From assembly GCA_964465125.1 (NCBI GenBank), contig CAYXIO010000012.1:1-64000 (forward strand): DNA of 64,000 nucleotides. Reading direction: 5' to 3'. A program made the position numbers and the translations under genes. The notes beneath the pieces were generated by a model. The model made no database searches. It was not told the DNA's origin and saw only the letters and a program-made list of their open reading frames with translations. Position 1 is the first letter of the stretch. Each line of letters begins with the position of its first letter. Shown piece by piece: positions 9,173 to 17,224 of this stretch. Source of the stretch: CAYOHG01 sp964465125. Its GTDB lineage: Bacteria > Planctomycetota > Phycisphaerae > UBA1845 > Fen-1342.

Positions 9173-9850
9173 ATGCACGTCCAATCCCTCAGTGTCGGCC
9201 GGCCGGCCATCCTCATGCGCGGCGAGCGCCAACTCAGCAGCTCCATCAACCGCACGCCGACTGACGCCGCCGTGCGGCTGGACGTCGAAGGCTTCGAGGG
9301 CGACCAGGTCTCCGACCAGAGCGTCCACGGCGGGCCCGACAAGGCCGCCTGCGTGTTCCCGAGCGAGCATTACCCGCGCTATGCCGAGCTGCTCGGCCGC
9401 GCGCTGGCGGCGCCCGCGTTCGGCGAGAACCTGACCGCCGTGGGACTGCTCGAGTCCGAAGCGTGCGTCGGCGATGTGTATCGCGTCGGCGCAGCAGTGG
9501 TGCAGGTCAGCCAGCCGCGGGCGCCGTGTCAGAAGCTGGCCATGAAGCACGGCGTGCCGCAGATGGTCGAGTGGGTGGCGCGCAGCGGGCTGACGGGCTT
9601 CTATTTCCGCGTGCGCGCGGCGGGAGCGATTCGCGCCGGCGACGCGATCGCGCTGTGCGAGCGGCCGCACCCGGACTTTCCCATCGTGCGGCTCAATCAG
9701 CAGCGCATCCTCGCGCAGCCGGACCGGGAGTTGCTGCGCGCCATTGCCGCGCTGCCCGAGCTCGGCGCGGGGTGGCGAAGGTCGATCGAGAAGCGGCTCG
9801 CGGAGGTCGGCGCCGCGGAGTCCGAATTGGCATCCGGCACGTCGTCGTGA
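9173..9850 (+). CDS. MOSC domain protein (YiiM-like)
   Basis: 225-aa protein matching the YiiM type of MOSC domain. GDQVSDQSVHGGPDKA is the conserved MOSC entry, and APCQKL carries the conserved Cys expected to bind sulfur or molybdenum cofactor. The C-terminal about 55 residues match the accessory helical (3-alpha) domain. Relatives reduce N-hydroxylated compounds using molybdenum cofactor; the substrate here is not known. The ATG at 9173 follows CGGAGACGCC, an SD at good distance. It may be co-transcribed with ffh, 22 nt upstream. Confidence 0.85.
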   Translation: MHVQSLSVGRPAILMRGERQLSSSINRTPTDAAVRLDVEGFEGDQVSDQSVHGGPDKAACVFPSEHYPRYAELLGRALAAPAFGENLTAVGLLESEACVGDVYRVGAAVVQVSQPRAPCQKLAMKHGVPQMVEWVARSGLTGFYFRVRAAGAIRAGDAIALCERPHPDFPIVRLNQQRILAQPDRELLRAIAALPELGAGWRRSIEKRLAEVGAAESELASGTSS

Positions 9851-10029
9851 CGTTTTTAGTGTGACCCGCGCTCGCGGCCGGATCGCCGGCGGGAGCCCCG
9901 CATCCTAGGATTTCTCGACACGGGCCGCCCGAAGCGACGCGCAAGTTCTTGCGCAATCCCGCGGTCCGCGGACTCCTATCTGGACCCATACATCCGGTTT
10001 GAACCGGCCGGAGCGGCCCGCATATTCCC

Positions 10030-10058
10030 TTGAACCCCCGCGGTCCACGGGCTAGCAT
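10030..10058 (+). promoter_or_regulatory. Sigma-70-like promoter of the PEP-CTERM gene at 10101
   Basis: TTGAAC (10030-10035), exactly 17 nt, TAGCAT (10053-10058), giving a leader of about 35 nt. A second candidate lies immediately upstream: TTGAAC (9999-10004), 18 nt, TATTCC (10023-10028). The two may form a tandem promoter. Confidence 0.6.
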
Positions 10059-10100
10059 GAGGACCAACACGTCCATTTCTCGGGGGTTGGAGGAGTGAAG

Positions 10101-10769
10101 ATGCACAGCTCAATGTCCGTTCCGGGTCGTGACACGCGCCGTGCGGCTCTGTTCGCCGGGCTGATCGGGATCAGCGCTGCGGCGGGATCGGCGGACATCC
10201 TGTCCGTCAGCGGCAGCATGGAGATCGCTTCGGCCCCGATCTCCTTCCTCGAAGGCGCGACCGAAAGCTCGACCGCGATTCGAATCCTGGACGAGGGCAC
10301 GAGCGTGCTCGTCGGCGACATCGCCGTCAACGCGGTCGGGCCAGGAACGCACACGTACAGCGCCGGACCGCCGCTGACCATTTCGTCCGGCTCGCTCGTG
10401 CACAGCTACATCGTGCACTTCGACCCTGACGGCGGCGTCGTACCGCTGTTGGGTTCGGTGACGTTCGACGTCGGCGAGTTCATCATCGGGATCATGACCC
10501 ACACGCCCTACCTGGACTTTTCCGACGCGGAAGTGGGACACCCGCTGGCGGTGTACCCCACCGGACTGCTGGAGTTTCGCGCCTTTGAGACGCTGCCGGG
10601 AACGGATTCGGTGACCATCGCCGCGGACCTCAACTCCGCCAGCTTCTCGCTCATCGCGGAGCTTGGCATCGACCAGGCGCGGATCATCACGACTCCCGTC
10701 CCGGAGCCGACCGCGTGGCTCGGCGTGCTGCTGGCAGGCGGGTTCCTGACTCGGCGACGCCCGCGGTAG
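10101..10769 (+). CDS. PEP-CTERM sorting domain protein
   Basis: Exported 222-aa protein. The N-terminus has basic residues followed by a hydrophobic segment (AALFAGLIGISAAAG) as signal peptide. The body is a beta-rich, Ser/Asp-rich domain without recognised family. The tail is VPEP, a short hydrophobic helix, then RRRPR, the tripartite PEP-CTERM signal. A GTG at 10095 is possible in frame, but the ATG at 10101 is better placed, 7 nt after GGAGG. A promoter is visible upstream and the gene appears monocistronic. Role unknown. Confidence 0.82.
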   Translation: MHSSMSVPGRDTRRAALFAGLIGISAAAGSADILSVSGSMEIASAPISFLEGATESSTAIRILDEGTSVLVGDIAVNAVGPGTHTYSAGPPLTISSGSLVHSYIVHFDPDGGVVPLLGSVTFDVGEFIIGIMTHTPYLDFSDAEVGHPLAVYPTGLLEFRAFETLPGTDSVTIAADLNSASFSLIAELGIDQARIITTPVPEPTAWLGVLLAGGFLTRRRPR

Positions 10770-10875
10770 CGAGCGCCGATCCCGACCGCGCACCGCCGGC
10801 AGGTAGCACTGCCGTATCGAACGCGTCCCGCCACGCGCGGGAGAGGCGCGATCGGATCCCTTCTCCGCTTTTTGT

Positions 10876-10904
10876 TTGACCCCTGCCCGCGGCCGCGCCA
10901 GAAT
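10876..10904 (+). promoter_or_regulatory. Possible promoter of the aldehyde dehydrogenase gene
   Basis: TTGACC (10876-10881), 17-nt spacer, CAGAAT (10899-10904). It sits in the 266-bp gap upstream of the gene and would give a leader of about 125 nt. No other structure was identified in that gap. Confidence 0.45.
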
Positions 10905-11035
10905 ACGCGTCCGACCGGGCGATTCCGTTCCAGGCCGTAGACGACGAGCCGCATCTGACTTTAACGGCCTCGCTTCGCCCGCCGTCGTCGAGTGCATTCG
11001 CCGAACGATCGAGTCCTCTTCAGGAGACCGCGCCC

Positions 11036-12508
11036 ATGTCGACCGCGACGATGACACCGAAGGACGTGAAGATCGGCCCGACCAAGCTGTTGATCAACGG
11101 CGAGTGGACCGCCGCCGCCAGCGGCAAGACGTTTCCGACGGTCAATCCCGCGACCGAGGAGGTCATCGCCAACGTCGCCGAGGGCGACAAGGCCGACGTC
11201 GATCGCGCCGTCGCCGCCGCCCGCAAGGCGTTTGACGAAGGTCCCTGGTCGAAGATGCCGGCGGCCGAGCGCGGCCGACTGCTGCTGAAGCTCGCCGACC
11301 TGATCGAAACCAACCGCAAGGAGCTGGCCGCGCTCGAAACGCTCGACAACGGCAAGCCCTTCGGCGACTCGCTCAAGGCCGACCTGCCGCTGACGGCCGC
11401 CTGCTACCGCTACTACGGCGGCTGGGCGGACAAGATTCACGGCAAGACGATTCCGATCTCCGGGCCGTATTTCTGCTACACGCGGCACGAGCCGGTCGGC
11501 GTGTGCGGTCAGATCATCCCCTGGAACTTCCCGCTGCTGATGCAGGCCTGGAAGCTGGCGCCGGCGCTGGCCTGCGGCTGTACGGTCGTGCTCAAGCCCG
11601 CCGAGCAGACGCCGCTCAGCGCGCTGCGCGTCGGCGAGCTGCTTCAGGAAGCCGGCTTCCCGCCGGGAGTGGTCAACATCGTCCCCGGCTACGGTCCGAC
11701 CGCGGGCCAGGCGCTGGCTCGGCACATGCAGGTGGACAAGGTCGCGTTCACCGGCTCGACCGAAGTCGGCCACCTGATCATGAAGTACGCCGCCGAGAGC
11801 AACCTGAAGCGCGTCACGCTGGAGCTGGGCGGCAAGAGTCCGAACATCGTCTTCGCGGACACCGATCTCGAAGCGGCGGCCGAGGGCGCTTACTTCGCCC
11901 TGTTCTTCAACCAGGGGCAGTGCTGCTGCGCGGGCTCGCGGTTGTTCGTCGAGGACAAGGCGCACAAGGACTTCGTCAAGCTGCTGGTCGACAAGGCCCG
12001 CAGCCGCAAGGTCGGCGACCCGTTCTCGCGCGAGACGCAGCAGGGCCCGCAGGTCGACAGCGAGCAGTTCCGGAAGGTGATGGGCTACATCGAGGCCGGC
12101 AAGACCGAGGGTGCGCAGATTCTCGCCGGCGGCGGCCGCGTCGGCAGCAAGGGCTTCTTCATCGAGCCGACCATCTTCGACAACGTGCGCGACGAGATGA
12201 AAATCGCCCAGGAGGAGATCTTCGGTCCGGTCATGAGCGTCATGCCCTTCAAGTCGATCGACGAGGTCGTGCAGCGCTCGAACAACAGCGCCTACGGGCT
12301 GGCGGCGGCGGTCTGGACGCGCGACATCGAGAAGGCCCACGCCATCGCCGCCCGCGTTCGCGCCGGCACCGTCTGGGTGAACTGCTACGACGTGTTCGAC
12401 GCCGGCGCTCCGTTCGGCGGCTTCAAGCAGTCGGGCCTGGGGCGCGAGCTGGGCGAGTACGGCCTGCACAACTACACCGAGGTCAAAACCGTCACGATCA
12501 AGATCTGA
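11036..12508 (+). CDS. NAD(P)+-dependent aldehyde dehydrogenase
   Basis: 490-aa enzyme of the ALDH1/2-like superfamily, oxidising an aldehyde to a carboxylic acid in the cytoplasm. Diagnostic residues are all present: Asn164 in IPWNFPLL, the general base Glu264 in LELGGKSPN, the catalytic Cys297 in NQGQCCCAGSR, and EEIFGPV near the C-terminal third. Length is standard. The ATG at 11036 follows CAGGAGA at SD distance. The gene has its own likely promoter and a terminator just downstream. Substrate cannot be read from sequence; the neighbours do not suggest a pathway. Confidence 0.95.
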   Translation: MSTATMTPKDVKIGPTKLLINGEWTAAASGKTFPTVNPATEEVIANVAEGDKADVDRAVAAARKAFDEGPWSKMPAAERGRLLLKLADLIETNRKELAALETLDNGKPFGDSLKADLPLTAACYRYYGGWADKIHGKTIPISGPYFCYTRHEPVGVCGQIIPWNFPLLMQAWKLAPALACGCTVVLKPAEQTPLSALRVGELLQEAGFPPGVVNIVPGYGPTAGQALARHMQVDKVAFTGSTEVGHLIMKYAAESNLKRVTLELGGKSPNIVFADTDLEAAAEGAYFALFFNQGQCCCAGSRLFVEDKAHKDFVKLLVDKARSRKVGDPFSRETQQGPQVDSEQFRKVMGYIEAGKTEGAQILAGGGRVGSKGFFIEPTIFDNVRDEMKIAQEEIFGPVMSVMPFKSIDEVVQRSNNSAYGLAAAVWTRDIEKAHAIAARVRAGTVWVNCYDVFDAGAPFGGFKQSGLGRELGEYGLHNYTEVKTVTIKI

Positions 12509-12846
12509 TCGGCGTTCCGCTGCGCCGGCCTCCGCCGAAAGCGCGCCAGGGCTGCTTCGCCTGCGGCTCGATCCGACCCCCCGCGGGTCAAGTGTCGAAC
12601 TGGACCCTCCGCGCCAAGCGGGGGGTTCTTGTTGTGTGCGCAGCGCCGACGACGCATGGACGAGCCGCCCGCCGCGTTGAATTCAGCGTCCAGCGCGATA
12701 CCCTACGTTTTGCACGCTTGGGCGACTTGCACACCAGGACCAACCGGGGTTGGCCAGTCGAGTCGGCAGCCCTTGCGTCCGGCCGATCGGTATCGCCCTC
12801 CTCGATCGGCAGCGGCCGAGACGATGACCGCGGAGCGATTCCAGCG
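12509..12846. other. Intergenic region with terminator and a possible promoter
   Basis: About 340 bp between the aldehyde dehydrogenase gene and the efflux operon. It holds a clear terminator hairpin (12604-12630). A weak promoter candidate is TTGAAT (12677-12682), 16 nt, TACCCT (12699-12704). No coding region is supported: the open frame running through here is a readthrough of a shadow frame. Confidence 0.5.
12604..12630 (+). terminator. Intrinsic terminator after aldehyde dehydrogenase
   Basis: Nine-pair stem ACCCTCCGC (12604-12612) / GCGGGGGGT (12618-12626) with one G-T pair and a GCCAA loop, followed by TCTTGTTG. It is about 95 nt past the stop. Confidence 0.7.
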
Positions 12847-14058
12847 ATGAGCCCGGACAAAACCACGCTCGATGCGCTGAGGATCGACCGCAGCGGGGCC
12901 GCACGCCGGCGCCCGCTCACCGCTCTGGCGGTCCTGGCGCTGATCGTGCTGTCGGCGGCTGCGACGGCCTATGTCTGGCTCAACCGGCCTCGCGCGGTCG
13001 CGGTCCGCGCCGTGACGGTGCGATCCGCCACGGCCGGCGCCGATGCGACCCTGCTGAACGCATCCGGCTACGTTACGGCCCGTCGCCAGGCCACGGTGTC
13101 GTCCAAAGTCACGGGCAAGGTGGTTGAAGTGCTCGTCGAAGAGGGGATGGACGTCGAGGCCGGGCAGGTGCTGGCGCGCGTGGACGCGTCCAACGTCGAG
13201 ACCAATCTCCGTCTCGCGGAAGCGACCTTGGCGGCGGCGCGGGCCGCCCTCGGAGAGACGCAGGCCAACCTGGAGCGCGCCGAGCGCGAGGCGCAGCGGC
13301 TACAGCGCCTGTCCGAAGGTCACATCGCCAGCCCGGTCGAGCTGGACCGGGCCCAGACCGAGTTGAAGTCGCTGCGGGCGCGACTCGAGCAGCAGGTCGC
13401 CGAAGTCGCGGTCGGCGAGCGCCAGGTGGCGCTCTGGCAGCAGCAGCTCGATGACACCATCATCAAAGCGCCGTTTGCCGGCGTCGTGACCACCAAGAAC
13501 GCCCAGCCCGGCGAGATGATTTCGCCCATGTCGGTCGGCGGCTTCACGCGCACCGGAATCTGCACCATCGTGGACATGACCTCGCTGGAGATCGAAGTCG
13601 ACGTGAGCGAGAGCTACATCAACCGCGTGGCGGCGGGGATGCCGGTCGAGGTCACGCTCGATTCCTACCCGGACTGGCACATCCCGGCGCACGTGATCGC
13701 GATCATCCCCACCGCCGACCGGCAGAAGGCCACGGTGAAAGTACGCGTCGGATTCGAGCAGCTTGATCCGCGCATCCTGCCCGACATGAGCGTGAAGGTC
13801 GCCTTTCAGCGGGCCGGCGCGACGTCGGCGCCGGTGCGAAGCGTGCGCATCCCTCGCAGCGCGCTGCGCCAGGACGACGGCCGGACGCTCGTGTGGGTCG
13901 TGCGCGACGGACGGCTCGAACGGCGCGCGGTAAGCGTCGGCGCCGAGATCGGCGACGAGGTGACGATCGCCGCCGGACTCAACGAAGGAGAGCGGATCGT
14001 GGTGGAAGCACCGCAGAATCTGATTGAAAACGCGGCGGTAGTCGAGGGCAAGCCATGA
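12847..14058 (+). CDS. HlyD/MacA-like membrane fusion protein (efflux periplasmic adaptor)
   Basis: 403-aa adaptor of an ABC export system. A single transmembrane anchor lies at about residues 22-42. It is followed by the lipoyl/barrel-sandwich half (GKVVEVLVEEGMDVEAGQVLA), a long coiled-coil hairpin rich in Ala/Glu/Arg, the returning half (IKAPFAGVV), a beta-barrel domain, and a C-terminal membrane-proximal region. Such proteins bridge the inner-membrane pump to an outer-membrane channel; no TolC-like gene is in the window. The ATG at 12847 starts the recognisable protein. Its stop overlaps the next gene by 4 nt (ATGA), so the operon is translationally coupled. Confidence 0.9.
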   Translation: MSPDKTTLDALRIDRSGAARRRPLTALAVLALIVLSAAATAYVWLNRPRAVAVRAVTVRSATAGADATLLNASGYVTARRQATVSSKVTGKVVEVLVEEGMDVEAGQVLARVDASNVETNLRLAEATLAAARAALGETQANLERAEREAQRLQRLSEGHIASPVELDRAQTELKSLRARLEQQVAEVAVGERQVALWQQQLDDTIIKAPFAGVVTTKNAQPGEMISPMSVGGFTRTGICTIVDMTSLEIEVDVSESYINRVAAGMPVEVTLDSYPDWHIPAHVIAIIPTADRQKATVKVRVGFEQLDPRILPDMSVKVAFQRAGATSAPVRSVRIPRSALRQDDGRTLVWVVRDGRLERRAVSVGAEIGDEVTIAAGLNEGERIVVEAPQNLIENAAVVEGKP

Positions 14059-14753
14059 GCACACAGAACGGAATGCTGGTGCGGGTTGAGAACGTGGACA
14101 AGACCTTTCGCCGGGGCACGGAAGAAATCCACGTGCTCGCCCAGCTCGACCTTCAGGTGCCGCGGGGCGAGTTCCTGGCGCTCATGGGGCCGTCAGGGTC
14201 GGGCAAGACCACGCTGCTCAATCTGATCGGCGGGCTCGACCGGCCGACCCGCGGCTCGGTCGAGATCGGCGGCGAGCGCATCGGCCGCATGTCCAATCGC
14301 AGGCTTTCCGCGTGGCGCGCCCGGCACGTCGGGCTCGTGTTCCAGTTTTACAACCTGCTGCCGGTGCTGACGGCGGAGCGAAACGTCGGCCTGCCGCTGC
14401 TGCTGACCCACCTTTCGCGTTCCGAGCAGCGAAACCACGTCGATGCGGCCCTGAAGATCGTGGGGCTATCGCACCGCAGCCGGCACTACCCGCGCACGCT
14501 CTCCGGCGGCGAGCAGCAGCGCACCGGCATCGCGCGCGCCATCGTCACCGACCCGACCCTGCTGCTGTGCGATGAGCCCACCGGCGACCTGGATCGCAAG
14601 TCCGGGGACGAAATCCTGAGTCTGCTGCAAGCCCTCAACCGCGAGCATGGCAAGACCATCATCATGGTCACGCACGACCCGCACGCATCCGCCCGCGCCA
14701 CGCGCACCGTGTACCTCGACAAGGGCCAGCTTTCCGCGGAGAAGCCGGAATGA
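14055..14753 (+). CDS. ABC transporter ATP-binding protein (LolD/MacB type)
   Basis: 232-aa nucleotide-binding subunit driving the adjacent permeases. Walker A is GPSGSGKTTLL, the Q-loop lies in LVFQFYNLLP, the signature is LSGGEQQRTGIARA, and Walker B is LLLCDEPTGDLD, followed by the His-loop VTHD. The QQRTG variant of the usual QQRVA/QQRVG is a minor deviation. This class powers lipoprotein extrusion or mechanotransmission-type efflux. It overlaps both the adaptor gene upstream and the first permease downstream by 4 nt. Confidence 0.95.
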   Translation: MSTQNGMLVRVENVDKTFRRGTEEIHVLAQLDLQVPRGEFLALMGPSGSGKTTLLNLIGGLDRPTRGSVEIGGERIGRMSNRRLSAWRARHVGLVFQFYNLLPVLTAERNVGLPLLLTHLSRSEQRNHVDAALKIVGLSHRSRHYPRTLSGGEQQRTGIARAIVTDPTLLLCDEPTGDLDRKSGDEILSLLQALNREHGKTIIMVTHDPHASARATRTVYLDKGQLSAEKPE

Positions 14754-15907
14754 GGTACTTCGGGCTGGTCCTGAGCAACCTGAAGCGGCGGAAGCTGCGC
14801 ACCTCGCTGACGGTGCTCTCGATCTTCGTCGCGTTCGCACTTTTCGGGCTGCTGTGCACGATCAAGGAGGCCTTCACGGCCGGCGTCACGATGGCCGGCG
14901 CGGACCGGCTGATCGTGCGCCACAAGGTGTCGCTGATCATGTCCCTGCCGGTCACCTACGGGCCGCGCATCGAGCGTATTCCGGGCGTGGAGTCCGCAGT
15001 CGATTTCACGTGGTTCAACGGAATCTATCAGAACGAGCCGAAGAACTTCTTCGCCAGCTTCCCCGTTCCGCCGGAGCCGTTTCTGGACATCTACCCGGAG
15101 TATCTGTTGCCCCCCGCCCAGAAGGAGGCCTGGCTAAAGACGCGCTCCGGTGCGATCGTGGGGCGAACGCTGGCGGAGCGCTTCGGGTGGAAACTCGGCG
15201 ACCGTGTGCCGCTGATGTCCCCCCTCTGGCCAAACAAATCGGGCGGGGCCTGGGAGTTCGACATCGTCGGCATCTACGACGGCGCCAGCAAGAGCACGGA
15301 CACCTCTGGGTTCGTCTTCCGCTACGACTTTTTCGACGAGGGGCGCGCCGACGGAGAGGGGCTGGTCGGCTGGTACGTCGTTCGGGTGGACGATCCGGAT
15401 CATGTGACCGAGATCGCCTCGGCCATCGACGCCGAATTCGCCAACTCGCCGTACGAGACCAAGGCCGAGCCGGAAGGCGCGTTCGCCCAGGGCTTCGTCC
15501 AGCAGATCGGCAACGTGAGCACGATGCTCGTCGCGATTCTGAGCGCGGTGTTCTTCACCATCCTGCTGGTCGCGGGCAACACGATGGCGCAAGCGGTCCG
15601 CGAGCGAACTCAGGAGCTGGGCGTCCTGAAGGCGCTGGGCTTCGGCGACGCGCTCGTCCTGACGCTGGTGCTGGTCGAATCCATCCTGATCGCGTCGGTC
15701 GGAGGCCTGACCGGGCTCGGCGCGGCGTGGGCGTTCACGGCCCGCGGAAGTCCTGCGCCCGCGATGCTCCCGGTCTTCTACCTGCCGGCGGATTCGCTGC
15801 TGGTCGGACTCGTTCTGGTCTTCGCGCTGGGCATCGCCGCCGGCCTGCTGCCCGCCGTGCAGGCCATGTGCCTGCCGGTGGCAACGGCCCTGAGGAAGCA
15901 CGCGTGA
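14750..15907 (+). CDS. FtsX/MacB-type ABC permease, first copy
   Basis: 385-aa membrane subunit. The layout is the MacB/LolC type: one transmembrane helix near residues 15-45, a periplasmic domain (about 50-250), then three helices in the C-terminal 130 residues. The conserved ERTQELGVLKALGFG segment lies between helices 2 and 3, and VQAMCLPVATALRK ends the protein. It overlaps the ATPase gene and the second permease gene by 4 nt each. With two different permeases the transporter is probably heterodimeric, as in LolCE rather than homodimeric MacB. Confidence 0.9.
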   Translation: MRYFGLVLSNLKRRKLRTSLTVLSIFVAFALFGLLCTIKEAFTAGVTMAGADRLIVRHKVSLIMSLPVTYGPRIERIPGVESAVDFTWFNGIYQNEPKNFFASFPVPPEPFLDIYPEYLLPPAQKEAWLKTRSGAIVGRTLAERFGWKLGDRVPLMSPLWPNKSGGAWEFDIVGIYDGASKSTDTSGFVFRYDFFDEGRADGEGLVGWYVVRVDDPDHVTEIASAIDAEFANSPYETKAEPEGAFAQGFVQQIGNVSTMLVAILSAVFFTILLVAGNTMAQAVRERTQELGVLKALGFGDALVLTLVLVESILIASVGGLTGLGAAWAFTARGSPAPAMLPVFYLPADSLLVGLVLVFALGIAAGLLPAVQAMCLPVATALRKHA

Positions 15908-17091
15908 TCAACTGGCTCGGACAAATCTACGCGCTGACCATCTTCAACCTGCGCTCCATGCCACAGCGCAAGGGTGCGGCGGTCGCGGCGGCGGTCGGCA
16001 TCGCCGGCGTCGTCGCGGTGCTGGTCGGCGTGCTGTCCATCGCCGAGGGCTTTCGCGCCGCGATGACGGTCTCAGGCGCGGACGACCTCGCGGTCGTGCT
16101 TCGTAGCGGCGCCGACAGCGAGATGACCAGCGGACTCTCGCGCGACGAGGTGCGCCTGATCGCCGAAGCGCCCGGCGTCGCCTCCGCCGGCGAGGCGCGG
16201 CTCGCCTCCAGCGAGCTCTTCGTCATCATCAATCTCCTGAAACGCTCAACCGGCACCGACGCCAACGTTCCGCTGCGCGGCGTCACGAACGGCATGGCCG
16301 TGCGCGGTGGCATGGAGATGGTTCAGGGACGGAACTTCACGCTCGGCCGAAACGAGGTGATCGTCGGCGTCGGCGCCGCGCGCGCCTTCTCCGGCCTGGA
16401 AGTGGGCGAACACCTCCGCGTCGCCCAGACCGATTGGACCGTAGTCGGAATCTTCAAGGGCGGCGGCGGCGCCGCGGAATCCGAGATCTGGACCGACGCC
16501 GCCGTGCTTCAGCCCGCCTTTCAGCGCGGCGACACGTTTCAGTCGGTTTACGCGCGGCTGACCTCGCCGGCCGCCTTCGCCCCGTTCAAGGACACGCTGA
16601 CCGCCGACCCGCGGCTGCAAGTCAAAGTTCAGCGCCAGAGCGAGTATCTGGCGGAGCAGTCCAGCATGCTGACCGCCTTTATCCAGGGCATCGGGTTCTT
16701 CATCGCCGGCATGATGGCCCTGGGCGCCGTGTTCGGCGCGCTGAACACCATGTATAGCGCCGTTGCCGCCCGCGCGCGGGAGATCGCAACGCTGCGGGCC
16801 CTCGGCTTCGGATCCAGCCCCATCGTCCTCTCCGTGCTGCTTGAATCCGTGCTGCTGGCGCTGACCGGCGGCGCGGCGGGCGCGATCGCCGCGTACCTCG
16901 CCTTTGACGGCTTCCAGGCCGCGACCATCAACTGGCAGACCTTCAGCCAGGTCGCGTTCGCGTTCTCCGTCACGCCGCAATTGCTCACTCTCGCGATCGT
17001 CTGGGCGGTGCTCATCGGCGTGGTCGGCGGGCTCTTCCCGGCCATCCGGGCGGCGCGCATCCCGGTCGCGACGGCCCTGCGCGAGACGTAG
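15904..17091 (+). CDS. FtsX/MacB-type ABC permease, second copy
   Basis: 395-aa membrane subunit, paralogous to the preceding gene. It has an N-terminal helix near residues 20-50, a periplasmic core domain with loops containing GANV-like and GRNFTLGRNEVIVG segments, three C-terminal helices, AREIATLRALGFG between them, and a closing AARIPVATALRE. Translation begins at a GTG (15904) that overlaps the previous TGA stop (GTGA), the third consecutive 4-nt overlap in this operon. No start codon further upstream gives a sensible protein. The exported substrate is unknown. Confidence 0.88.
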   Translation: MINWLGQIYALTIFNLRSMPQRKGAAVAAAVGIAGVVAVLVGVLSIAEGFRAAMTVSGADDLAVVLRSGADSEMTSGLSRDEVRLIAEAPGVASAGEARLASSELFVIINLLKRSTGTDANVPLRGVTNGMAVRGGMEMVQGRNFTLGRNEVIVGVGAARAFSGLEVGEHLRVAQTDWTVVGIFKGGGGAAESEIWTDAAVLQPAFQRGDTFQSVYARLTSPAAFAPFKDTLTADPRLQVKVQRQSEYLAEQSSMLTAFIQGIGFFIAGMMALGAVFGALNTMYSAVAARAREIATLRALGFGSSPIVLSVLLESVLLALTGGAAGAIAAYLAFDGFQAATINWQTFSQVAFAFSVTPQLLTLAIVWAVLIGVVGGLFPAIRAARIPVATALRET

Positions 17092-17145
17092 AGCAGCTTC
17101 CGTTAGTCGGCCTTGCGGGGAACGCGGGCTTCCGGGCCGCTTTCT

Positions 17146-17162
17146 GCGGGCAAGATGCCCGC
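17146..17162. repeat. REP-like hairpin between convergent genes
   Basis: Perfect 7-bp inverted repeat GCGGGCA / TGCCCGC with an AGA loop, in the 133-bp gap between the convergent permease and kinase genes. The sequence resembles GC-rich extragenic hairpins I associate with planctomycete genomes. It may also act as a weak bidirectional terminator, although there is no T-run. Confidence 0.4.
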
Positions 17163-17224
17163 GCTCTCCAATCCGTGGCAGCACATCACTCTGAGGATGC
17201 TCCAGCGCAGCGCGCGTCAGGCGG

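Noticed and set aside
11503..12846. Long upstream extension of the membrane-fusion protein frame through the aldehyde dehydrogenase gene
   Set aside because: The extension is a shadow frame; the recognisable protein begins at the ATG at 12847.
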